From Actinoplanes sp. M2I2 (GTDB taxonomy: Bacteria; Actinomycetota; Actinomycetes; Mycobacteriales; Micromonosporaceae), in contig NZ_JALPVJ010000020.1 in NCBI RefSeq assembly GCF_023544445.1, positions 62,001 to 126,000 on the forward strand: a stretch of 64,000 bases of DNA, read 5' to 3'. The notes below the pieces were generated by a model that made no database searches, was not told where the DNA came from, and worked only from the letters and a program-made list of their open reading frames with translations. Both the position numbers and the translations under genes were made by a program. Numbering within the stretch: position 1 is the stretch's first letter; each line of letters starts with the position of its first letter. This document shows positions 1-9,643 of this stretch, piece by piece.

Positions 1-1134
1 GTCGCGCTCGATGTTGTTGGCGAAGAGGGTCATCACGCCGCCGGCCGTGACCGCGACCAGGTCGGTGTAGCCGTCGCCGGTGACGTCGGCCGGGATGATC
101 CGCTCGTACGCGTTCCAGCCCTGACCGATCGGCACCGACTTGTCGTACGCCTTGCCGTCGCGCGCGAGGTTGTTGCCGTAGAGGTGCAGGGTGCCGTCGG
201 ACTTCTTGCCGATCAGGTCGGTGTAGCCGTCACCGGTCACATCGGCCGGGATGATCTGCTCGTACGCGTTCCAGCCCTGACCGATCGGCACCGACGACCC
301 GTACGGCGTGCCGTTGTCCCGTTCGATGTTGTTGGCGTAGAGCGTCATCTGCCCGCTCGCCGTGACCCCGATCAGGTCGCGGTAGCCGTCCCCGGTGACG
401 TCGGCCGGGATGACCTTCGCAAGGGTGTTCCAGCCCTGCCCGGCCGGCTTCGCGGTGCCGTACGGCGTGCCGTCGCGCTCGATGTTGTTGGCGTACAGGC
501 TCAGGACGCCGCCGGCCGAGATCGTGAGCAGGTCGGTGTAGCCGTCCCCGGTGACGTCGGCCAGCTGCGGCTTGACCGGCTCCGCGGGCGCGTCGACGAT
601 CTTGGGATAGCGCAGGGCGTCGTAGTTGCCGGCGGCGTGGCTGTCGATCAGTCCGGAGTAGAGGGACACGTTGGCCCTCCTCTTCACCGGCGTGGAACCG
701 AACGAGTAGTAGTTGATGCGGGTGTGCGCCTTGTTGGCCCACGACTCGAAGATGACGGTGTGCGCGGCCGGGTAGTTCAGGATGTCGCCCGGCTTCAGAT
801 CGGCCTTCGCGATGGCGGTGGTGTGGTTGGGCAGGGCGGCGGTGTTGTACTGCGGGTCCCAGCTGGTGTGCCACACCATGTTGACGTAGCCCGAGCAGTC
901 CAGGCGGTAGCGCCTGGTGTCGCCGCCGGGGCCGGGCGCCGGTGCGTCCTCGTACCCGCCGGGCTGGTTGATCACCCAGTACCTGGCTCGTTCGATCACT
1001 TCGGCCCGGGTGATCGGGCCACCCCGCTCGGAGTCGAAGGCGGCCTGAGCGGGCACGCCGGTCAGGGTGATGGCGGTGAGTGTGACGACGCCGGTGGTGA
1101 GCGCGGCGGCGAGCTGACGCGGAAGGGTCTTCAT
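1..1134 (-). CDS. Secreted NlpC/P60-like protein with VCBS/FG-GAP repeats (3' end cut by window)
   Basis: The frame is open from an ATG at 1134 to base 1, giving at least 378 residues with no stop in the window. The N-terminus is a signal peptide (MKTLPRQL, hydrophobic core, then VPAQAA around residue 31). Residues about 40-185 look like an NlpC/P60-type papain-fold domain, with LDCSGYV placing the likely catalytic Cys at residue 80 and AAHTVIF placing a His at 125. From about residue 190, at least four repeats of roughly 48 residues follow, each with ADVTGDGY(T/R)DL, the Asp-rich calcium-binding loop of FG-GAP/VCBS propeller blades. It is probably an exported cell-wall or surface protein. 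The hydrolase assignment rests on motifs only. Confidence 0.8.
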   Translation of the reverse strand, partial: MKTLPRQLAAALTTGVVTLTAITLTGVPAQAAFDSERGGPITRAEVIERARYWVINQPGGYEDAPAPGPGGDTRRYRLDCSGYVNMVWHTSWDPQYNTAALPNHTTAIAKADLKPGDILNYPAAHTVIFESWANKAHTRINYYSFGSTPVKRRANVSLYSGLIDSHAAGNYDALRYPKIVDAPAEPVKPQLADVTGDGYTDLLTISAGGVLSLYANNIERDGTPYGTAKPAGQGWNTLAKVIPADVTGDGYRDLIGVTASGQMTLYANNIERDNGTPYGSSVPIGQGWNAYEQIIPADVTGDGYTDLIGKKSDGTLHLYGNNLARDGKAYDKSVPIGQGWNAYERIIPADVTGDGYTDLVAVTAGGVMTLFANNIERD

Positions 1135-1263
1135 GGGCAGGACGGGCCTTTCTGGCGGTGGGAAGGGCACAGCCACCGTGGGCCCGGTCGCTGGCCGGGA
1201 CGCTTGTGAAATCCTTGTGCTTCGATGGATGGCCGCGCGCGGGGGTAGAACGGGAGGGCCTCG

Positions 1264-4032
1264 GTGACCGAACTGCGACTGCTGGGCGCGGTCGAGGTGC
1301 GGGCCGGGCAGACGCGTTTCGACGCCGGCCAGCCCCGGCAGCGCGCGGTGCTGGCCGGGCTCGGGGTCGACGCCGGGCGGCCGGTGTCGTTGCCCACCCT
1401 GATCGACCGGGTCTGGGGTCACGAGCCCCCGGCCGGAGCGCGCCAGTCCCTGCACGCCCACATCACCCGGCTGCGGCGGGTGCTCACCGGCGCCGGCGCC
1501 GGGACGATCGTCTTCGAGTCGGGTTCCTACCGGCTGACCCTCGACGCCGGCCGGGTCGACCTGCACGTCTTCCGCGATCTGGCCGAGCGGGCCCGCGCCG
1601 CCGGTCACGACGACCAGCGGGTGGCGCTGCTGCGGCGGGCCGTCGCCCTGTGGCGCGGCACCCCGCTCGGCGGCCTCGGCGGCGAGTGGGTCGAACAGGT
1701 CCGCAGCGAGATGGACCGGCACCTGATCAGCGCCGTGGTCGCCCTCGCGCAGGCCGAGCTGCGTCTCGACCGGCCGGAAGCGGCCCTCGCGACGGCGGAG
1801 CGGCTGGCCGGCGAGCATCCGCTGGTCGAGCCGCTGGCCGCGATCCGGATGCGGGCCCTGGCCGCGGCCCACCGGCCGGCCGACGCGCTCCACCACTACG
1901 ACGACATCCGTCAGCGGCTGGCCGGGGAGCTCGGCGTGGACCCGAGCCGTGAGCTGCAGGACCTGCACCGGGCGATCCTGCGCGGTGCGGGACAGCGGCC
2001 CGTCGCGGTCCTCTCGCCGGCGTCCGCGGCCCCGGCCCAGCTGCCCACCGACGTGGCCGGTTTCGCCGGGCGCACCGCAGCGCTCGCCCGCCTCGATGCC
2101 GTGCTCGCCGGGGCCGCCGCCGGCGCGTCGGCGACGATCGCGGTGGTCTCCGGAACCCCGGGCGTCGGCAAGACGACCCTGGCCGTGCACTGGGCCCACA
2201 CGGCCGTCCGGCACTTCCCGGACGGCCAGCTGTACGTCAACCTGCGCGGCTACGACGAGTCGGGCCCCGTGGCGGCCGCCGAGGCGCTGGCCGGCCTGCT
2301 CGAGACGCTCGGCGTCCGCGCCGGCGACCGGCCCGCCGGACTGGACGCCCAGTCGGCGCTGCTGCGCGGTGTCACGGCCGGCCGGCGACTGCTGGTGGTG
2401 CTCGACAACGCCCGCGACGCCGGGCAGGTTCGTCCCCTGCTGCCCGCCGCGCCCGGCACGATGGTCGTCGTCACCAGCCGTGACCAGCTCACCGACCTGG
2501 TCATCAGCCACGCCGCCGAGCCGGTCGACCTGGGCCTGCTGCCCGACGGCGAGGCCCGCGAGTTGCTGCGGCGCCGCATCGGGGCGGCCCGCGTCGACGC
2601 CGAGGTGCACGCCGTCGACCGCATCATCGAGTCGTGCGCCCGGCTCCCGCTCGCGCTGGCGATCACCGCCGCCCGGGCCGCGCGGACCGGCTTCCCGCTG
2701 CGCAGCCTGGCCGCCGAGCTGCGGCGCCCCGGCGATCCGCTGGAGACCTTCGAGCTCGGCGACCCGTCCGGCCGCCTCCGCGGTGTCTTCGCCACGTCGT
2801 ACGTCGCGATCAGCGCCTCGGCCCAGCGGCTCTTCCGGCAGCTCAGCCGCCATCCCGGCCCGGACCTCTCGGCCGAGGCGGCGGCCGGTCTCGGGGCGCT
2901 CGAGGTGATCGCCGCCCGGCGGGTGCTCGCCGAGCTGGTGCGGGCCGGCATGCTGGCCGAACCCCACCCCGGCCGGTACGCCTTCCACGATCTGCTGCGC
3001 GCCTACGCCGCCCGCCTGCACCGCGACAGCGACGCCCCCGCCGAGCGCGACGCCGTCACCGTGCGGATGCTCGACCACTACGCGTACACCGCGCAGCGGG
3101 TCGACCGGCTCCTGCAGCCGCTGCGGCCCGCTCTCGACGTGCCGCTGGGCCCGCCCGCCGCGCACGTGCGACCCGAGCCGATCAGCGGCGCCGCCGAGGC
3201 CACCGCCTGGCTCGACGCCGAGAGCGCCGTCCTGGTCGCGGTCGTGCACACCGCCGTGGCCGGTCACGGCCGGTACGCCTACCAGCTGGCCTGGCTGCTC
3301 GACCACTGCCTGCACCGGCGCGGGCAGTGGCTGGAACGGTCGGCGGTCTGGCGGGCCGCGCTCACCGCGGCCGAGGGAACGGACGACCCGGTCGCCCTCG
3401 CCGGGTCGCACTGCGGTGTCGCCCATGTCAGCCTGCAGCTCGGCCGGTATGCCGAGGCCGACGCCCATTTCACCCGGGCGCTCGAGCTCTACGTCGCCGA
3501 CGGCAACCGCCGCGGCCAGGGCGCGGTGGAATATCTGCTGGCCGGGTTGTGGGGCCGGCGGCACGAGTACCGCAGGGCGCTCGCCCACGCGGGCCGGGCC
3601 CGGTCGCACCACGAGCACACCGGCCACCGCGCCGGGCTGGCCAATGTGCTCAACCAGATCGGCTGGTACCGGGCGCAGCTCGGCGAGCACGCCGAGGCGC
3701 TCGAGTCGTGCCGGGAGGCGCTGGGCCTGCAGCAGGAGATGAACGAACGGGCGGGGCAGGCCGACACCTGGGACAGCATCGGGTTCGTCCATCATCAGCT
3801 CGGCCGGTCGGCGGAGGCGGCCGAGTGCTTCGGACAGGCGATCGCCCTGTTCCGCGAGCTCGGCGACCGGTACGCCGAGTCGGAGTCCTGGATCCACCTC
3901 GGCGACAGTCACCGCGATGCCGGCGACCCGGGCGCCGCCCACGCCGCCTGGACCGAGGCCTACGACATCCTCGACGAGCTCGGCCACCCGGACGCCCAGA
4001 CGCTGGTGGACCGTCTGGGCGTCCGCCACTGA
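1264..4032 (+). CDS. AfsR/SARP-family regulator (BTAD + NB-ARC + TPR)
   Basis: A 922-aa STAND-type transcription regulator. Residues 1-95 form an OmpR-like winged helix (TELRLLGAVEV start, QSLHAHITRLRRVL). Residues about 100-245 are the bacterial transcriptional activation domain. The NB-ARC ATPase has Walker A GTPGVGKTT near residue 296, Walker B LLVVLDNARD near 375 and RLPLALAIT near 460. The C-terminal 280 residues contain TPR-like helices (GRYAEADAHFTRALELY, GRSAEAAECFGQAIALF). The start is GTG at 1264, preceded by GGGAGG at 1252-1257. Such proteins often switch on secondary metabolism. No biosynthetic cluster is adjacent, so its target is unknown. Confidence 0.92.
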   Translation: MTELRLLGAVEVRAGQTRFDAGQPRQRAVLAGLGVDAGRPVSLPTLIDRVWGHEPPAGARQSLHAHITRLRRVLTGAGAGTIVFESGSYRLTLDAGRVDLHVFRDLAERARAAGHDDQRVALLRRAVALWRGTPLGGLGGEWVEQVRSEMDRHLISAVVALAQAELRLDRPEAALATAERLAGEHPLVEPLAAIRMRALAAAHRPADALHHYDDIRQRLAGELGVDPSRELQDLHRAILRGAGQRPVAVLSPASAAPAQLPTDVAGFAGRTAALARLDAVLAGAAAGASATIAVVSGTPGVGKTTLAVHWAHTAVRHFPDGQLYVNLRGYDESGPVAAAEALAGLLETLGVRAGDRPAGLDAQSALLRGVTAGRRLLVVLDNARDAGQVRPLLPAAPGTMVVVTSRDQLTDLVISHAAEPVDLGLLPDGEARELLRRRIGAARVDAEVHAVDRIIESCARLPLALAITAARAARTGFPLRSLAAELRRPGDPLETFELGDPSGRLRGVFATSYVAISASAQRLFRQLSRHPGPDLSAEAAAGLGALEVIAARRVLAELVRAGMLAEPHPGRYAFHDLLRAYAARLHRDSDAPAERDAVTVRMLDHYAYTAQRVDRLLQPLRPALDVPLGPPAAHVRPEPISGAAEATAWLDAESAVLVAVVHTAVAGHGRYAYQLAWLLDHCLHRRGQWLERSAVWRAALTAAEGTDDPVALAGSHCGVAHVSLQLGRYAEADAHFTRALELYVADGNRRGQGAVEYLLAGLWGRRHEYRRALAHAGRARSHHEHTGHRAGLANVLNQIGWYRAQLGEHAEALESCREALGLQQEMNERAGQADTWDSIGFVHHQLGRSAEAAECFGQAIALFRELGDRYAESESWIHLGDSHRDAGDPGAAHAAWTEAYDILDELGHPDAQTLVDRLGVRH

Positions 4033-4109
4033 CCCGGTCAGCTCTTCCGCACGATTTCGTCAGCTTTCTTGACCAAGTACTCGACCGCTCACATACATCG
4101 ATAGTTCTC

Positions 4110-4550
4110 TTAGTATGTCGTGTGGATATACGGCGTATCGAGGGTCAGAATCGTGGCGCCACTGCTGTTGTAGGCGATGAAACGCGCCATGACGTTACCG
4201 CCGCCGAACTCGCCGTTCCAGACTTCCACGGGCTTGGACAGTCCGACCACGCACGGCCGGGCGCTTGTGCTGAATCGTTGGACATTGTTCGCGTCCACCA
4301 AGTAGACGCGGTAGGTCGCACAGCCGGCAGGCTTGCGTTCGACCTTCGCGTTAGCTCCCGTCAAGGCGTAGCCGTGCGCAGCGGAGTAGTAGTACCCGTA
4401 GACGCAGGGCTGAACTCTCCAAGCCGCAGTGCTGTACACGGTGCGGCATGTACCCGCAGCACTGGCCGGAACGGTGGTCGCCACCAGCGATCCGGCGGTG
4501 ATCGCCAATGTGGCGATAGCCAATGACGCCAGCTTTCTTGCGAGTCGCAT
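4110..4550 (-). CDS. Small secreted cysteine-containing protein, unknown function
   Basis: 146 aa. The frame extends upstream, but the ATG at 4550 follows GGGGAGAG at proper spacing and begins an excellent signal peptide (MRLARKLASLAIATLAITAG, cleavage after VPASAA). The mature part is about 115 residues with four Cys (TCRT, QPCV, GCAT, RPCV), compatible with two disulfides, and is rich in Tyr, Val and Gly, suggesting a beta fold. I do not recognise a family. Base composition here is visibly less GC-rich than in neighbouring genes, and wobble positions are less biased, which may indicate recent acquisition. It converges on the AfsR-like gene. Confidence 0.75.
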   Translation of the reverse strand: MRLARKLASLAIATLAITAGSLVATTVPASAAGTCRTVYSTAAWRVQPCVYGYYYSAAHGYALTGANAKVERKPAGCATYRVYLVDANNVQRFSTSARPCVVGLSKPVEVWNGEFGGGNVMARFIAYNSSGATILTLDTPYIHTTY

Positions 4551-4984
4551 AACTCTCCCCATGTCATGGATGTCGAGACAACAGCGGAGCTGCCTCGGCG
4601 GCCCGCCGTACCGTCTTCGGACCACTCACGCCAAGCTCGCACACCTCGCTTGCGGAATCCTTGCGGCGGCTCCATCGGTTGGTCAGCATCGATGGGCGCG
4701 GCAGCGCAGGGGCGGACAGGTCGACCACAATGTGGCCAACCCGGCCGACCGGGCGCTCCGCCCGGCTGCCCGACATGGCGGGCGACGGCGGTCCGCGCGT
4801 TGCTGTGAGCCCGGGCCGTCGGCCGTCGAGTTCACAGACGGGTAGTCGCCGGCCCGCTTCGGCCCTAGTCTGAAGCGGTCGACAAACCTGAAGGAGATTC
4901 TCGCCCGATCCATGCTTCATGACCGGTTCTCCGGGTCTGCGACGCAACTGGTGCACGGCGTGACAACACGACCGAAAGCGTTGG
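4551..4984. other. Intergenic region, 434 bp, no convincing gene
   Basis: Several overlapping short frames cross this stretch but none shows motifs or good codon bias. A possible promoter for the rightward gene has TAGTCT at 4867-4872. Downstream are AAGGAG at 4891-4896 and a 14-codon frame from an ATG at 4919 that stops at 4963, in the same frame as the following membrane protein. This could be a leader peptide or the decayed start of that gene. Confidence 0.4.
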
Positions 4985-6646
4985 ATGAACAGGGTGCACG
5001 GGGGAACGGCGCGGACGGTCGGTGCGGTGACGGCCGCGCTCGCCGCGCTGGCGGCGATCGTGGTGGCCAGTCTGTCGAATCTGAACGGCGACGTGCGATA
5101 CGCTCTCGGCGGCCTCGAGACGTCGGGCCAGGGCGGGGTCAACTTCTGGGACATCTTCGTCTCGCGGCCACTCGCCTACAAACTGCTGATGGCCGGGCTC
5201 GACAAGGGCCGCCTTCCGTTCGTCGGGGAATCCTCGTCGGACGCGACCCACCTGGTGATGCGGCTCGAGACGTACGTCGTGGTCGTCGCCGTGGTCGCGC
5301 TGCTGTTCGTGGGTGTCCGGCGCGTGGCCGGACTGCCGTTGGCGGCCGGGGCTGCGGGCGCGACCGGCCTGGCCCTGATCGTCGCGCCGCCCTGGCACTT
5401 CCTCTCGCCCGACTGGGTCGCCGCGGTCGCCGCCGCGCTGGCGGTCGGCGCCGCGTGCGCACCCCGGCGGCTGTGGCTGGGCGCGCTGCTCGCCGGTGCG
5501 GCCGCGATGCTCGTCGTGGCGGTCAAGGCTTCCACGTTCCCCGTCGCCCTGGTGGCCCTGCTCGTCATCGCGGTTCTCGACCGGCGCCGCGCCGCCTGGG
5601 CGGCGCTGTCCACGGTGATCTGGGTCGCTGTCTGGTATGTGCTGGTCCGGCAGTTCCAGCCCTGGGAATGGATCTGGCTGCAGGATCTGGCCAACCTCGT
5701 GCACAGCAAACCGCAGGGCATCTACCGCGAGGACCTGCACCGGCTGCGCGTCGCGATCGGCGACGCGGCGGTGCTCAGCCCGATCCTGGTGCTGGCGCCG
5801 GCCGCCGCGGTGGCTCTGGTCCGGCGCGAGACCGGCCGCCGGCAATGGGTGGGCCTCGCGGTCGCGGTGGCCGGTTTCGCCATGACGCTGGCTCCCGCGT
5901 ACGGGCAGGGCGAGTTCTACATGTACCACTTCGCGTCCAGCGTCGTGCTCGCCGCGGGGGTGTGCGGCGCGGCCTTCGCCCTCTGCCCGGGGTTCCGGGT
6001 GCCGCTCGTGGCCTCCGCGGTCGTCGTCACCGTCGTCAGCCTCGTGCTGGTGCGTCAGCCCATCCCCTGGCGGCTGGCGCACGACCGGCCGGTGATCTGG
6101 GCGTACGAGCTCGCCGGTCTCGCCCTGGCCTGTGCCGCGTGGTTCCTCGCCGGCCGGGTGAAGCTGTCTCTGCCGTGGCCCGTCGGCGTGGTCGCGATCT
6201 GCTTCACCCTGGTGCCGCCCGTGCTGCAGGGTGCCCCGTACGCCTTCAGCACCTACAACTACAACGCCCGCAACGGCCGGTCGCCCGACGCCGCCCAGGT
6301 CGAGCTGGGCCGGCGGCTCGGCCCGGACACTCCGGTGCTGTACCTCACGTACGGCACCGTCAACCACGCCGTGGGCAACCCGACGAGTTGCCGGTATCCG
6401 TCGCCGCTGTGGTTGCAGCGCGGGGCCGTGCTGCCGCGGATCCGGACCCGGCCCAGCTACGCCGACAACCTGCGCTGCCTGACCGAGAACCGCGACGCCC
6501 GATATCTGATCGTGCAGACCAACTGGTTCAATCTGCCCAAGTCGGCCCCCGACGTGCGGGCGCTGATCGACGAGCAGTTCGACTGCTCCCCGGCGGCCCA
6601 GATACCGGCGCCGCCGCGGCTCATGGTCTGTCCGGCCCGGGAGTAG
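4985..6646 (+). CDS. Polytopic membrane protein, possible GT-C-type glycosyltransferase
   Basis: 553 aa with about ten hydrophobic segments, beginning with residues 13-29 (AVTAALAALAAIVVAS), and an extracytoplasmic C-terminal tail of about 140 residues containing several Cys (TSCRYPS, LRCLTEN, FDCSPA). This layout of many helices followed by a soluble tail, with an acidic-aromatic first loop (LGGLETSGQGGVNFWDIFVSRP), resembles GT-C glycosyltransferases or arabinofuranosyltransferase-like proteins, but no diagnostic motif is evident. The start is uncertain: the ATG at 4985 lacks a strong Shine-Dalgarno, and a downstream GTG is possible. Confidence 0.7.
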   Translation: MNRVHGGTARTVGAVTAALAALAAIVVASLSNLNGDVRYALGGLETSGQGGVNFWDIFVSRPLAYKLLMAGLDKGRLPFVGESSSDATHLVMRLETYVVVVAVVALLFVGVRRVAGLPLAAGAAGATGLALIVAPPWHFLSPDWVAAVAAALAVGAACAPRRLWLGALLAGAAAMLVVAVKASTFPVALVALLVIAVLDRRRAAWAALSTVIWVAVWYVLVRQFQPWEWIWLQDLANLVHSKPQGIYREDLHRLRVAIGDAAVLSPILVLAPAAAVALVRRETGRRQWVGLAVAVAGFAMTLAPAYGQGEFYMYHFASSVVLAAGVCGAAFALCPGFRVPLVASAVVVTVVSLVLVRQPIPWRLAHDRPVIWAYELAGLALACAAWFLAGRVKLSLPWPVGVVAICFTLVPPVLQGAPYAFSTYNYNARNGRSPDAAQVELGRRLGPDTPVLYLTYGTVNHAVGNPTSCRYPSPLWLQRGAVLPRIRTRPSYADNLRCLTENRDARYLIVQTNWFNLPKSAPDVRALIDEQFDCSPAAQIPAPPRLMVCPARE

Positions 6647-6757
6647 ACACGAGCATCGGCCGGGCCTCGTTCTGCCGGCCTAGTAGACAGCTGTGGGCTG
6701 CCTGTACGTCGGTAACGACGTCTTGCCGGAAGACCCTCCCGTGGGATGTAGTGAATC

Positions 6758-9544
6758 ATGCAGGTTGCCGGGGGTGGCGGGGGCGACGCAGTTCAGCTTC
6801 TGGGTCGCGATCGTGAGTGTCGAGTGCTTGAGTCCGTGCTGGACACGGTGCGGACGGGTCAGGGGGCGACCCTGGTCGTCCGAGGCCCGATCGGTGTGGG
6901 CAAGACCCGTCTGCTGGCCTACCTGGAAGAGAGCGCTTCAGGCTGTGTCGTGACGCGCGCCTCGGGGGCTGAGCCCGAGCGGGAGCTGGCTTATGCCGGT
7001 CTGCAGATGATCTGTGCTCCGATGGTGTCGCTGGTGGGTCAGTTGCCGGGTCCGCAGCGGGATGCCTTGCAGGTCGCCCTCGGTCTGGCGCCGGGTGTCG
7101 CGCCGGATCGTTTCCTGGTCGGTCTGGCGGTGCTGAGCCTGATGGCTGCCGCGGCCGAGACCCGGCCGTTGCTGTGTGTGGTCGACGATGCTCAGTGGTT
7201 GGACCGGGCATCCGTCGGGACGCTGGCCTTCGTGGCCCGGCGGTTGCAGGCCGAGCCGGTCGCGTTGGTGTTCGGCATTCGGGACGAGACGAGCCAGGTG
7301 GAGCTGGAGGGGCTGCCGGCGCTGCAGGTCGATGGTCTGGACGACAAGGACGCGCTGGCGTTGCTGACGGCCGCGATCCCGGGACGGATCGACCAGCAGG
7401 TACGGGATCAGATCGTTGCCGAGAGCCGGGGGATGCCGCTGGCGCTGCTGGAGCTCCCCCGAGGGCTCAGCCAGGCCGAGCTGGCGGGCGGGTTCCGTAC
7501 GCCGGGGGCGGGTGCGGTGGTCGGCCGGATCGAGCAGAGTTATCAGCGGCGGCTGGGGCAGTTGCCCGCGGACACCCGGCTGCTGCTTCTGCTGGCCTCG
7601 GCCGAGCCGGTCGGGCAGGTGCCTCTGTTGTGGCGTGCCGCAGCCCGGCTGGGGATCGGTGTGGATGCCGCGGCGCCCGCTGTCGCCGACGGCCTGGTGG
7701 AGATCGGCGCGCGGGTGCGATTCGCTCATCCGCTTCTGCGGTCGGTCGTCTATCGCGAGGCCGGCGCGGACGAGCGGCGAACAGTGCATCGGACTCTGGC
7801 GGAGGTGACTGACGCCTCCGACGACCCCGACCGGCGCGCCTGGCACCGGGCGCAGGCCGCGACGGCTCCCGAAGAGGACGTCGCCGCCGACTTGGAGAGA
7901 TCTGCGGACCGTGCCCAGGCGCGAGGTGGTCTGGCCGCGGCCGCCGCGTTCCTGGACCAGGCCAGCGCGTTGACGCCTGATCCGGCACGCCGGGCTCAGC
8001 GGGCGTTGGCGGCGGCGCGGGCAAAGAATCTGGCGGGTGCCCCCGAGGAGGCGCTGAGTCTGCTCCGCGCGGCCGAGCTGGGCCCGTTGAGCGAGCTCGA
8101 CCACGCGCGCGCGGAGGTGCTCCGGGGCCAGATCGCGTTCGCCTGGGGCCGTGCCCGGGACGCCCCCCAGTTGCTGTTGAAAGCCGCGAGAACCCTCGAA
8201 CGGCTGGACTCTCCGCCGGCCCGCAAGACCCATCTGGAGACGTTGTCGGCCGCCCTTTTCGCCGGTCTTTTCACCGGGCGGCTCGGGGCGGACGACGTAC
8301 AACGCGAAGTGGCGATGGCCGCCCTCGACGCCGTCCGGGCAGCGGATCGTCCGCCCGGGCTGGGGCTCCTGCTGGAAGGCCTGGCGACGTACCTGATCGA
8401 CGGTTATGTGGCCGCGGCCCCGATCCTCAAGCAAGCGCTCCGGGCCCACCGCGACATCCAGCCGGACCTGGAGCAGGATCTCCGCTGGATCGATCTGGCC
8501 GTCTGGGCCGCGATCGACCTCTGGGACGACGAGAGCTGGCACGAGCTGGCCGAACGCGAGCTTCGCTTCGTCCGTGAATCGGGGGTGCTCAGTATGCTGC
8601 CGATCGCGCTCATGGTGCGGATCTACCTGCACGTCGTGACCGGTGAGCTCGCCGAGGCCGAGTCCCTGCTCGCCGAGGCCGGAGCCGCTACCGACGCGAT
8701 GCGGACAGAGTTCAGTCCCTATCCCGAGTGTCACTATGCCGCGCTCCAAGGGCGCTACGTCCATGCTCGTCGTCTGATCGACACGGCGGCCGCCGGCGAA
8801 CGGTTCCGAGGACAGGGAAACGGTCTCGCCGTGGTACCGGTGACGAGTGCCGTGCTGGGCAACGGCACCGGACGTCATGCGGAAGCGCTGGACGCGGCGC
8901 TGCGCGTCACCGGCGACCATCCGGCGGACCTCGCGGCGGTCAACTGGGCTCTGCCGGAAGCGGTCGAGGCGGGGGTACGTGGCGGATCTCGTCCCGCCGC
9001 CGTCGAGGCCCTGCGGCGGCTCAGCGAGATCACGCGGGCCAGCGGCACCGACTGGGCCCTGGGCGTGGAAGCCCGGTCCCGGGCGCTGCTCAGCTCGGGT
9101 ACGGAGGCCGAGACGCTGTTCGCGGAGGCGATCGACCGGCTCGGGCGTACCCGGATGAAAGTCGATCTCGCGCGCGCCCACCTGCTCTACGGGGAGTGGT
9201 TGCGCCGCGAGGACCGGCGGCGGTCGGCCCGCGAGCACCTGCAGACCGCCCACGCCCTGTTCACGGCGATGGGCGTCGAAGGCTTCGCCGAACGAGCGGC
9301 CCGTGAGCTGGAGGCCGCGGACGGCGTCGCGCGCGGACCGGCGAGCAATCCGGCGCAAAATCTCACCTTGCAGGAACTGCAGGTGGCCACGCTGGCACGC
9401 GACGGTTACACGAACCCCGAGATCGGAACCCGTCTGTTCATCAGTCCCCGCACCGCGGAATGGCACATGTCGAAGATCTTCGCCAAACTCGGCATCACCT
9501 CCCGGCGGGCCCTTCGGGATGCGCTTCCCCGATCGGCCGGGTAG
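6758..9544 (+). CDS. LuxR-family LAL regulator (AAA ATPase + LuxR HTH)
   Basis: 928 aa, the normal size for large ATP-binding LuxR (LAL/MalT-like) regulators. The N-terminal ATPase has GRDRE at residues 18-22, Walker A GPIGVGKTR near 44-52 and Walker B LLCVVDDAQWLD near 140. A long helical TPR-like middle follows. The C-terminal LuxR helix-turn-helix covers about the last 60 residues (LTLQELQVATLARDGYTNPEIGTRLFIS in two parts, then RTAEWHMSKIFAKLGI). It is likely a cytoplasmic signal-responsive activator. The MFS gene 99 bp downstream on the same strand is a plausible target or partner. The ATG start has no clear ribosome site. Confidence 0.92.
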   Translation: MQVAGGGGGDAVQLLGRDRECRVLESVLDTVRTGQGATLVVRGPIGVGKTRLLAYLEESASGCVVTRASGAEPERELAYAGLQMICAPMVSLVGQLPGPQRDALQVALGLAPGVAPDRFLVGLAVLSLMAAAAETRPLLCVVDDAQWLDRASVGTLAFVARRLQAEPVALVFGIRDETSQVELEGLPALQVDGLDDKDALALLTAAIPGRIDQQVRDQIVAESRGMPLALLELPRGLSQAELAGGFRTPGAGAVVGRIEQSYQRRLGQLPADTRLLLLLASAEPVGQVPLLWRAAARLGIGVDAAAPAVADGLVEIGARVRFAHPLLRSVVYREAGADERRTVHRTLAEVTDASDDPDRRAWHRAQAATAPEEDVAADLERSADRAQARGGLAAAAAFLDQASALTPDPARRAQRALAAARAKNLAGAPEEALSLLRAAELGPLSELDHARAEVLRGQIAFAWGRARDAPQLLLKAARTLERLDSPPARKTHLETLSAALFAGLFTGRLGADDVQREVAMAALDAVRAADRPPGLGLLLEGLATYLIDGYVAAAPILKQALRAHRDIQPDLEQDLRWIDLAVWAAIDLWDDESWHELAERELRFVRESGVLSMLPIALMVRIYLHVVTGELAEAESLLAEAGAATDAMRTEFSPYPECHYAALQGRYVHARRLIDTAAAGERFRGQGNGLAVVPVTSAVLGNGTGRHAEALDAALRVTGDHPADLAAVNWALPEAVEAGVRGGSRPAAVEALRRLSEITRASGTDWALGVEARSRALLSSGTEAETLFAEAIDRLGRTRMKVDLARAHLLYGEWLRREDRRRSAREHLQTAHALFTAMGVEGFAERAARELEAADGVARGPASNPAQNLTLQELQVATLARDGYTNPEIGTRLFISPRTAEWHMSKIFAKLGITSRRALRDALPRSAG

Positions 9545-9643
9545 CTGCGGCCCGCTCGCCCCGCCGCACCGGGGAGATGACACGGGGGACCTCCCGGGAT
9601 TTACCCGGGGTCGTGCCCCGTCCTTGCGGCTGAGGGTGAGGGC

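Noticed and set aside
4912..6816. A longer plus-strand frame starting at ATG 4912 near AAGGAG
   Set aside because: It is Arg/Gly/Ala-rich and out of frame with the clear membrane protein from 4985. Its ribosome site is 15 nt away, too far.
6938..9583. An 881-codon minus-strand frame
   Set aside because: It mirrors the LAL regulator, is Gln/Arg/Gly-rich and lacks any domain.
9591..9608. CCCGGG-ATTTA-CCCGGG hairpin before the MFS gene
   Set aside because: The short self-complementary arms are common by chance at this GC content, and no U-tract follows.
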